A DNA stretch of 64,000 nucleotides from Terebella lapidaria. Its lineage: Eukaryota; Annelida; Polychaeta; Terebellida; Terebellidae. The stretch spans positions 9,814,868 to 9,878,867 of the forward strand of contig OX424555.1 of NCBI GenBank assembly GCA_949152475.1. The letters run 5' to 3'. Positions 56,501-64,000 of the stretch are shown piece after piece. The position numbers were made by a program, and so were the translations under genes. How positions within the stretch are numbered: position 1 is the stretch's first letter; every line of letters begins with the position of its first letter. Below the pieces are notes generated by a model. That model saw only the letters and a program-made list of their open reading frames with translations. It had not been told where the DNA came from and searched no databases.

Positions 56501-59500
56501 GTCAATCCTTAATCTTCATTGAATTTAGAAGAAATAGTAAGCTGCGCTACATGGGCCCACTTTTTTTAGCTAGAGCGATCATCTGAGTCCAGTAGGCCGT
56601 TAATAAATACAGAAAACGATCTAACCATGGCGTCTTCCCGTCTTCGAAGACAGCCTAGGACCAGTGGCGCTAGAATTCCACCCCGAATTGAATGTGTAAC
56701 AATTCCCATGAGTCGGATTGTAGAAAGTGGAAAATTCTCTGAAACAGAGATAAAACGTATGACGTGATTTATGTGTAAGTTAAATGTGTATGTTAATACA
56801 TTCAAGTCATTTAATATATATATCAATGTGCGTTATTGTATTGCAGTTGGTGATTGGGCTAATATGCACCAGCGGAATAGCAGATTGCAGGTACAACGTA
56901 CCTCGCTAGACATGTGTAGCCGGCGTACTGACAGTCGAGGATGAGTTGATTGACCGAGTACCCCAACTGAGATTTCTCTGTCTCGTCCATGACTGCAATT
57001 TTCTCGGTCAGTCTGTCTTCACTCTGAAACTCTTCTAGCGTACGGGTGTTTAGGCTGGACTCGGACGTGTTCAGTATCTCGGACTCCGTCGATGTCTGTC
57101 CCGTTGTTTTTGTGGTGTCGGTCTCGGCTGTCTCGGCAGTCGTGGCGTCATCGTCAGTGGGTCTGTCTGTCGCAGTGAACAGGTCATGCGGTACGGTTGG
57201 ATCATGTGGTGATGTCACTGTCGGAATACTTGAAGCACACTGAATTGCCTCGGATACTGCTGGAGAATTGCAAGTATTGCAAGTTGTAGTGATGTATAGT
57301 CCCGTATAAACATTGTGACGGCAACACGTGCAACAGCATTGGTTATGAAGGAAGGCCGGGGATGTTAATGATGCAGTAACTGTTGTTGTTGGTAATGCAG
57401 TTGTTGTTGCCAGTGATGCAGTTGTCATTGTTGTTGCTGTCGTTGGTGCTGATGTAGCAGGTGTCGTTGGTGATGCAGACGTTGTCATCTGTGATGCAGT
57501 TGTTGTTGTTGTCGTCATCTGTGATGCAATTACTGTTGTTGGTGACACAGTTGTTGTCGTTAGTGACGCAGTTGTTGTCGTCGGTGATGCAGCTGTTGTC
57601 ATTGGTGATGCAGTTGTTGTCGTTGGTGACGCAGTTGTTGTCGTTAGTGACGCAGTTGTTGTTGGTGACGCAGTTGTTGTCGTTGATGACGCAGATGTTG
57701 TCGTTGGTGATGCAATTGTTGTCATTGGTGATGCAGTTGTTGTTGTTGTTGGTAATGCAGTTGTTGTCGTTGGTGGTTCAGTTGTAGTCGTCACTGACGC
57801 AGTTGTTGTCGTCGGTGACACAGTTGTAGTCGCCGGTGACGCAGTTGTTGTTGTTGGTGATGCAGTTGTTGTCGTTGGTGACGCAGTTGTAGTCGTGAGT
57901 GACGCAGTTGTTGTCGTTGGTGACGCAGCTGTTGTCGTCGGTGACGCAGTTGTTGTCGTTGGTGATGCAGTTGTTGTAGTCGGTGACGCAGTTGTTGTAG
58001 TTGGTGATGCAGTTGTTGTCGTTGGTGACGCAGTTGTTGTCGTTGGTGATGCAGTTGTAGTCGGTGACGCAGTTGTTGTAGTTGGTGATGCAGTTGTTGT
58101 CGTCGGTGACGCAGTTGTTGTAGTTGGTGATGCAGTTGTTGTCGTTGGTGACGCAGTTGTTGTAGTTGGTGATACAGTTGTTGTCGTCGGTGACGCAGTT
58201 GTTGTCGTTGGTGATGCAGTTGTTGTCGTCGGTGACGCAGTTGTTGTCGTTGGTGATGCAGTTGTTGTCGTCGGTAACGCAGTTGTTGTCGTCGGTGACG
58301 CAGTTGTTGTCGTTGGTGATGCAGTTGTTGTCGTCGGTGACGCAGTTGTTGTCGTTGGTGATGCAGTTGTTGTCGTCGGTGACGCAGTTGTTGTAGTTGG
58401 TGATGCAGTTGTTGTTGAAATAGCCGCAAGTTTGCAGACATAGTATTTTGAAGCACTACATGCCGCAGACTCCCAGTAACCCTGTGGATGACTTATGCAT
58501 CCGCAAGTATCACTACCGATACTGTTTCGCCAGTTCTCAAACACAAAAGCTGAACCATCCAACCACTGCCAGGTACCGCTAACCTTTTCCAGACCAATCC
58601 AATACTCAGTGTGAGAATTTGTGGGACTGAATGAATGAAGAAATAAATCACAGTATAAAATAACAATCAAAAGCTGAACACGAACATCTATAAAACTGGC
58701 ATATATATGCAATATATAACAAAGTTGTTGTTGCTCTAGTTTTATTCCGATTGCACGATAATCGGTTTGTCAAGGCTATAGATACACAAGGCCACAAAAC
58801 AGTTCTCCGACAAGACATTCTGGAAAATTTTATGTCGAATACGACTTGATAATGAAACTGATAAACAATCTCTATATGACCAATGAAATTTGGATGTTAT
58901 GCAGTGTTTTGCAGTGAGCATTTACAGAACATGTATGATTATCGGTGTGACAGAAGTGTGTGTACAATGTTTACAGTTTCCATTTTGAGTGACACAAGTA
59001 AACATCAGGGATCCAGAGTAACAAAAGTGGCCAAAATTCTTGTTGTGAGATCGTCAGTCAAATAAACTAATAAAATTGGATGATGTGTGTGCTAGAATAT
59101 CAGTTCGTGAGCTGAGCAGCTTGTGAAAAAAGGTGCACTGTGCTAAGCGGCACCGGAAGTTAAAGTAACTTTGTATTTGAAATCGGCCGCCGCTGATGCG
59201 GCGACCAATAACCTCGAGTTTAGACACTCGGGATCCTCGGATCCTCGGTCAAGTGCGGTCTTGTCACGGATACAGCACACACGACCAAACTCTCTGATAT
59301 ACGACTTCATATGCTCATGATACAAACCTCGACATTGCACTTTCTTCAGACTAAACATATGCACACTATGATTTGCTTCCTATTTTCTGAACACTATAGC
59401 CCGTCATATTTGTTCATTTACAGTGACATTTGATGGTTATGAATAATGCCCGTACGTGATGCCGTCGACGTATGTCCATTCTGCTGCGTCTTGTACACTG

Positions 59501-61574
59501 GTGAGGTGTGCGCCACTCGCCTGACAGGCACTCTGTGCTCCGGAGAAGTCTGTCTTGCTTCCTGACACAAAGTAGCAGGCCCCGTTGTATTCCGTCCATC
59601 CGGCATCACACGTTGCTGCTAGGATACAACATCAGACATTAGAGAAATGATACACTTTCTAGTATATGGCAATAATGAAAGTCTGGTTGTCTCCTTGTAA
59701 CACGGTGTCATCTGAATGTATCAATGAAAGACATATTTGATACGATCATACAACTAACGCTGGAATCCAGCCATCCAGGTGGTTATTGAAGAATCGTTGG
59801 AAAAATTTTCTTTGATATCCCGGAATTGGTATGCACGAGTTCATGCGAGACTCACCCCGCTTGCGGCGCCGTTTGGGCAAAGATGACACCCGACCGCTGG
59901 TGTACTGTGCCAAAGCGGAGGCTCGCACCCTGTTCATGTTACATAACGTGATGGCTGGGAACTTGAGCTCATGTTGGTGCTGGAAGGTCACGGCCACAGA
60001 AGTTTCATCCGAAGTGAATGTTTGGGATATGTTGATAAGGTAGTAGAACAGTAGAACCAATGTAGCGAGCCAAGTTACTATCCAGAACGTCTTTTTCACC
60101 AAACCTATTAGAGGGGATGGGGGTATGTTTCAACATTTCCATACACGACGTGGTATCAAGCGTTTCAGTGGCGAACTGTTGTGTTGTAAGATCCAGTCAT
60201 CTAATGTATGAAATTCAAATACGCCGAGAAGAAATAGAGAAGTTAAGAACCATACCTTTGGATGCGTCCGTTCTCCGGATGCCATGTGAGGTGGTGAGGT
60301 CTCGGAATCCGTCCCACAGGATGGCTGGATTTACGCGGGGAAGGTAGGCGGCCTCAGGACTAACCTGAGTACTTAGTATCGCCTTGAGACTCATCAGATC
60401 CCAGTAGGACGGAGTCAGATAGCAGTACCATGACCTCCCGGATAGGTGTTTCGGTATCTCGGGATGCACTGGACCTGTACATAGGGAATAGTTTAGTCTG
60501 AATGTATTAATACATAATGTAAACACAATGCATGCACAGACTTCTCTATCACAATACGGTAACTATACACTACATGTTATGCGGATTTAACTATATCGTC
60601 CCACCAGGCATATTCAGTAACATAAGAATATGGCCATCAAAGTCCTGAACAAATTTTGGTGAAAAGAAAACGGAGCTCGACCAAACATTTCATAAACAAA
60701 TAATCCAGGCATATAAGAAAATTAGCCCATGGCTAAGATAGGTTACCGGACAATTTTGGCTTGGATAATGGCAGGTAATAGATCTTGAGATACACCAATC
60801 AAGGTTATCCATGTGAACTTCAATGTCACCATTACATGTACGTGTGCGGCATTTGATTTTCCATATGTTCATAATACAAAGATATATCTGGGTGCAAGTG
60901 TTCAGGCCACTCAGGCCAATTTACACATTCCGAGTTAGACATTTGGCACTCAATGTCATCTTTGGTTAAGTCCAAGGTCATCATTAGTTTTGCCATAAAT
61001 GTATTCCTATATGTCCATAATGCAAACATAAGTGTTATCTGCAAGCATTTCATCTATAGGGGCAAATCTGGGATTTTTTAAAAACCCAAAAATGGCTGTT
61101 AGACCTTTCAAGGTCATCGAAGGTCAAATTCAAGGTCACCACACAAGTCGCAATATATGACGTCCCATTCAAAGAGTGACCGTAAACTTTAAAGATAAAA
61201 ATGTGGACGGACTGACGACGGACGACGGACGCAACGCCATGCCAATAGGTTTTCTGACCAAAACAACGGTAACCTAAAAACACACCACAATTTTCTGGCG
61301 ATAATATGATATCGTGTACCTTTTGATTTCTTTACCAGAGAAGCGTCTTTCTCGAGGATGTCCTGTCTGTAGTCTGGATCGTGCATTCTGCCGGGTAACA
61401 CGAGGTTGTTAATCCCCTCCTTCCGCTCGAGGTCCCTTTTATAGTCGGGATCATTCCGTAACTGCGCAGGGTACGCACAATCAATGGCGGTGTTCTTGTC
61501 CTTCATTTTCTTCCTCATGTCGCTCTTTTCATTTTGTTTTGCGCCTTTCTCCAAATCGAGTAACCTCCAGACTA
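53332..61574 (-). CDS. DEG/ENaC-type channel with inserted C-type lectin and mucin-like region (multi-exon)
   Basis: Exons 5'->3': 61574-61320 (may extend or begin at ATG 61518), 60474-60256, 60104-59856, 59618-59456, 58626-56902, 55149-55058, 54996-54833, 54715-54605, 54477-54345, 54197-54125, 53952-53895, 53815-53669, 53583-53332. All junctions are GT-AG and phases fit throughout (1,1,1,2,2,1,0,0,1,2,0,0). That gives about 1194 aa from Met 61518. Order: cytosolic N-terminus with the HG motif (LTTSHGIRR), TM1, FPAITLCNMNR, C-type lectin domain, Thr-rich tract of about 350 residues, small Cys cluster, then the remaining ENaC ectodomain, TM2 and a basic tail. Predicted trimeric sodium channel in the plasma membrane with the lectin and stalk outside. 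The weakest junction is exon 6 donor (TTCA|GTGGGT). The 5' end is not established. Confidence 0.82.
53669..55149 (-). CDS. exons 6-12: DEG/ENaC ectodomain (palm, knuckle, thumb)
   Basis: Seven exons. 55149-55058 gives the WYTF turn. 54996-54833 gives GLHLILNIAQNEY, GIRVVVHPQHRFPFP and VAPGFTTSIGIR. 54715-54605 gives TRLSPPKGKC and IYSFLYPVEYSPK. 54477-54345 gives SCQKTCYQEHVISTCGCGD. 54197-54125 gives SLLCDCPEIC. 53952-53895 gives AYSAEVSLGQWPSQVQ. 53815-53669 gives FRRNLVKLEIYYEEFNYET. Each is the expected family block in the expected order, with the thumb cysteines present. The exon 8 donor (AAA|GTAGGT) was chosen because it restores the YS..Y...C..C spacing. Confidence 0.85.
55553..55893. 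repeat. 20-bp inverted repeat in intron 5
   Basis: gtgacgtcagttgaggcaga at 55553-55572 and its exact complement at 55874-55893, about 300 bp apart. Both contain a TGACGTCA CRE-like site. It could be the ends of an old small element. Confidence 0.6.
56627..56767 (+). CDS. short plus-strand ORF inside intron 5, uncertain
   Basis: 46 codons starting in a good Kozak context (accATGg): MASSRLRRQPRTSGARIPPR at the N-terminus, ending EIKRMT. It lies antisense within intron 5 of the channel gene. No family recognised and no neighbours; likely chance, recorded because of its start context. Confidence 0.15.
   Translation: MASSRLRRQPRTSGARIPPRIECVTIPMSRIVESGKFSETEIKRMT
56902..58626 (-). CDS. exon 5: lectin second half, mucin-like tract, ENaC cysteine segment
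   Basis: A single 1725-bp open exon. It starts with HTEYWIGLEKVSGTWQWLDG and ends the lectin fold with YWESAACSASKYYVCK. It continues with about 50 heptads of TTTTASP type, then a cysteine cluster (NQCCCTCCRHNVYTG), an acidic Thr/Ser stretch, and finally LGYSVNQLILDCQYAGYTC. The last is the channel family block GHxxxDxLLxCxxxGxxC. The lectin lacks the EPN or QPD sugar-binding triplets and has WES in place of WND, so classical calcium-dependent sugar binding is not predicted. The mucin tract should be heavily O-glycosylated. Confidence 0.9.
57361..58420. repeat. 21-bp coding minisatellite (Thr-rich heptads)
   Basis: About 50 copies of gttgttgtcgttggtgatgca (21 bp, written on plus), with occasional 3-bp losses or gains that keep the frame. 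Antisense frames give the VVVGDAV and QLRHRRQQ shadow ORFs. Copy number is likely polymorphic. Confidence 0.95.
58627..59455. other. intron 4 of the lectin/ENaC gene
   Basis: 829 bp splitting the lectin domain. It ends in the acceptor ttcattcattcag and begins GTACGG. Nothing else recognised. Confidence 0.6.
59456..59618 (-). CDS. exon 4: first half of the C-type lectin domain
   Basis: Encodes CDAGWTEYNGACYFVSGSK and then AQSACQASGAHLTSVQDAAE, the long-form lectin start with the extra N-terminal disulfide. It joins exon 3 in phase 1 (CGG G|CA) and exon 5 in phase 2 (AC|T). The first available AG (cctag) at 59619-59620 is used; a second AG three bases on keeps the frame. Confidence 0.85.
59856..60104 (-). 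CDS. exon 3: TM1 and post-TM1 palm strand of the ENaC channel
   Basis: Encodes VKKTFWIVTWLATLVLLFYY (TM1), then HELKFPAITLCNMNRVRAS, the family motif after TM1, and ends at a furin-like basic run (PKRRRKR). The donor is a consensus G|GTGAGT. The frame stays open 97 bp past the donor to another possible donor (GC|GTTAGT at 59759), but that junction would run into a stop in exon 4. Confidence 0.85.
60256..60474 (-). CDS. exon 2: cytosolic N-terminus of the ENaC channel
   Basis: Begins VHPEIPKHLSGRSWYCYLTP and ends GFRDLTTSHGIRRTDASK, which contains the conserved His-Gly gating motif that precedes TM1 in DEG/ENaC channels. Bounded by phase-1 introns with acceptor ctatgtacag and donor AAAG|GTATGG. 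Confidence 0.8.
60740..61275. mobile_element. MITE with AGGTTACCG ends in intron 1
   Basis: Left end aggttaccg(gaca)attttgg at 60740, right end ccaaaacaacggtaacct at 61258-61275: short imperfect TIRs. The interior holds several tcaaggtca words and the gacggactgacgacggacg stretch. Truncated relatives lie at 690, 19545, 23293, 50150 and 51720. Confidence 0.7.
61320..61574 (-). CDS. exon 1 (or internal 5' exon) of the lectin/ENaC gene
   Basis: Open reading with a possible acceptor (attcgcag) at 61575 and donor AAAAG|GTACAC after 61320 in phase 1. The peptide holds two related segments, RNDPDYKRDLERKEG and MHDPDYRQDILEKDA, giving a charged, soluble N-terminus. If translation starts here, the ATG is at 61518 (MRKKMKDKNTA). 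Otherwise a further exon upstream is needed, which I could not identify. Confidence 0.6.
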
Positions 61575-64000
61575 CTGCGAATATATACTACACATCCTAG
61601 CCATGTTTCATATCATCTGAAACTTTGGTTAGTATCATTCTATGAAATATGATGTAAAATTAACTTTTCGTCTGAGATATATGCAAAGGCACATTCGTCT
61701 CAAATGTGTACAAATATTGTACGAGTTGAGTCAGCAAAGAAATGTGATGTGGGAAGTTTGTCCAGTAACAATAGGTTCGTGTGCTTGCAGGCTAAACTCT
61801 ATATAACCAGACCGTTCCAGTTTATCTTCATTCAAGTACATATCTTATTCATCCTCTGTCTTTTCGTCAATATCCGCAGTCGTGTAGAAATTCTATTTTT
61901 CCCGGTGAATGCATAGATCATTTGAATCCTTAGTGCAGAAAGCTGCCACCTAAAAAAAGCGGAACATGCATTCAGTAATATGGATTTCGTGAATACTTCA
62001 AAGAATATACATCATGTGCTCTTTCTGTTCCTAGCACGGCAAACAATTCCTCATTGTTGATTGATTAATGTCTAAGTAGAGGATATTGTCATCGTATGTC
62101 TTCTCATTATGTGTCATTTTCGTGAGATAACCGTTTCATCTACTTCCAAATGCTAGAAAGTAAGTAGATAAGAACCTTGATGTTTCCAGTCTGTTTATTT
62201 CGGATTCCATGCGTGCCGAAGCCAGTTAGTGTCTTATTGGATTGAAACGACACATCTTCTCGCCCCATTTGGAGTACAAGATAGTTTACGATTGTTTTGA
62301 CCATTCCTCGGCGAGCAAACTGGACCTGCCCCGCCATTTTTAGCTGTGACCATAGAACCAGCCGGTATACAATGGATGCGCATTGTTTTTTTAAACAGAA
62401 TGCATCTTGGTGTGGATTGATGAACGCGTTCACGGAACAGTGAGTTGTTGCCACTTGAGGCATTATCTTTGACGTTCTCCTATTGATACATGGCCTCGGA
62501 TACATAAATCGAGATCGATATATCGAAGGTTTGGTATAAAATTGATGCCGTTCACTCAATCACCTTCGGCAGTGGCCGTGAACGACGAATTCACCCTGCA
62601 GTGATGGTTGATGTACTTCAAACAGGTGTCCAACCGTGGCAACGTCGTGGGGAGGACAAAAACAGTCTTCGATTATTTTGTGTGGAAGGGATCATCTGTC
62701 TGATATATGCGTCGGGGTGATATTGTGATATTTACGCTATTATGTTCTAAAGCGATGACTATCAACTCCCTCACAATACTGTACGGCGATGTAACGTATG
62801 GGCATGCTCAGCACGGCATTGTCTCCAATCAGGGCCATGGTAAAGGGTGCGCTGGGTGCAAACGCCTCCCCCGTAATCTAAATAATTTGTCTTAGTGAAA
62901 TGACGCTTCTACGATATAACTCATAGACAATATTACCTGGTTTTTCCAGTATGTGACCTGATATATGCCCCGAGATCTCGAGTATTAGCCCGAGGCCGAA
63001 GGCCGAGGGCAAATGCCGGGATCAAGGGCAAATATCGGGGCACATGCTGGAAAAGCCAGGCGATGTTGTGTTTATTATCAAAAATTTTCTTTGTTATTAT
63101 ATACCGTGAAAAGAATAAAGGAAAGGACAATAGAACGCGTACATGTGTAGTTTTGGCATAGTCATTCGATGCGCATGAGCGATCGTTGACAGCGGGTAGG
63201 ATACCGGCCAGTATCTGTCCTGATATTTGCCCTCGTATTTGCCCGCTGAGCACAACCAGGGCACAAACCACTGTGGCTATACTGGATGCACTAACGATTA
63301 GTGGATGCACTAACGGTCTGTTTGGTTTTTAACCATATTTTATCAAATGACAGGTCCATTTGTGATAAATGGATACTTCCAAGGTAGCTTAGTGTTTTGG
63401 TCAAAGACATGCGTAGTTATTTCAAGCAGATCACGCTTCTTTGTTTAGATATGTTGAGGAAAAGAATTAGCGATAAGATTCACCAACGACAAAAGTGAGA
63501 TTCCCTAGGCCTAATACGTGTATATTGTAATAGGTCCATATCATACACCATTGTGAATTCCTGATTTATGCGACATAAATTAGCGAATATCACATTAAAA
63601 ATATGAAATCTGTACTAGAAGATCATCTCTACACATCAATACATGTCAATTGGTACTTTATTTCACGTTTAACATTTAAATAACGTCGATTTGAATTAAT
63701 AAAGAAAAGATCGTTAGAGAATCTTCACATGTTCGTTAGGGAATCTTCGATTTTACAAAAACAATCGTTAGGGAATCTTTCGGCTTTTTTCAGACGAGTT
63801 TTTCATGTTCAAACCAACATAAATCGCCATGTATTTGCAACGACCGGTTGTTTCGTGCGCATAAGAATCAGCAAATGTATGTGTGTATCGATCACAATCG
63901 TAATTATCGGGAAAATTAAGAAAATTTAAATATGCTATTATAGGGTGCGCTGGGTGGTGCGATAGGTGGTACAATATGGGGTTTTATGCCCGAGGGCCAA
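61575..64000. other. 5' flank of the lectin/ENaC gene, hairpin element, no further gene
   Basis: No confident gene. The 62140-62559 minus ORF (MAGQVQFARRGMVKTIVNY inside) has no clear domain. A palindromic element lies at 62936-63060, with cctggtttttccagtatgtg pairing with cacatgctggaaaagccagg around gaggccgaaggccgagg. Three cgttagggaatctt words occur at 63713-63780. Confidence 0.45.

Noticed and set aside
56389..56586. Plus-strand 65-codon ORF in intron 5
   Set aside because: No domain, no splice partners, and antisense to the channel gene.
57791..58456. ORFs rich in QLRHRRQQ (minus) and VVVGDAV (plus)
   Set aside because: Other frames of the 21-bp coding minisatellite; only the TTTTASP frame is linked to lectin and channel domains.
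59759..59855. Extension of exon 3 to a second donor (GTTAGT)
   Set aside because: Joining it to exon 4 meets a stop within four codons, whereas the upstream GTGAGT donor gives a clean in-frame lectin.
62140..62559. Minus ORF with THGIRN considered as an alternative ENaC N-terminal exon
   Set aside because: Only a four-residue resemblance to the HG motif, a weak donor, and exon 2 already supplies that motif.

Overview
This is a stretch of animal nuclear DNA: genes with GT-AG introns, long AT-rich gaps, and a large load of nested and dispersed mobile elements. The many AGGTCA-rich dispersed repeats, the inverted-repeat elements and the gene content suggest a marine invertebrate (mollusc-like lophotrochozoan or lancelet-like). 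The sequence alone does not settle the phylum.

Only two host protein-coding genes are clear. (1) At 21057-22445 (+) is an intact, intronless GT10 alpha-1,3-fucosyltransferase. (2) At 53332-61574 (-) is a gene of at least 13 exons encoding a DEG/ENaC-type sodium channel, with a C-type lectin domain and a long Thr-rich mucin-like tract spliced into its extracellular loop. I rebuilt the exons from splice sites and phase. One 1.7-kb exon runs without a stop from the second half of the lectin domain, through the mucin tract, into the channel's conserved cysteine segment. The fusion is therefore read directly in the DNA and is not an artefact of neighbouring genes. This is the most interesting object in the window.

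The rest is mostly mobile DNA. 1.5-10.9 kb: two decayed copies of a CXC-tailed element in inverted orientation enclose a LINE that is cut in two by a 6.3-kb insertion made of two tandem units. 11-19.2 kb: a decayed Ty3/gypsy element (minus strand) followed by a separate 407-codon ORF with a TATA/CACGTG/CCAAT promoter-like module upstream. 24.9-25.8 kb: a piggyBac-type MITE nested inside another MITE. 27.1-37.9 kb: a complete, young-looking Ty3/gypsy element (minus strand) with 735-bp LTRs, TATT target duplications, a tRNA-His-like primer site, intact gag and pol, and a textbook -1 frameshift site. 38.7-42.2 kb: minisatellites. 44.3-49.0 kb: a 4.7-kb foldback element, symmetric base for base, with a 6-bp target duplication and an unoccupied related site 18 kb away. 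Further MITEs lie at 43.2, 49.1 and 60.7 kb.

Nothing links the two host genes functionally beyond both acting in the secretory pathway or at the cell surface. No tRNA, rRNA, CRISPR or bacterial-type operon was seen.
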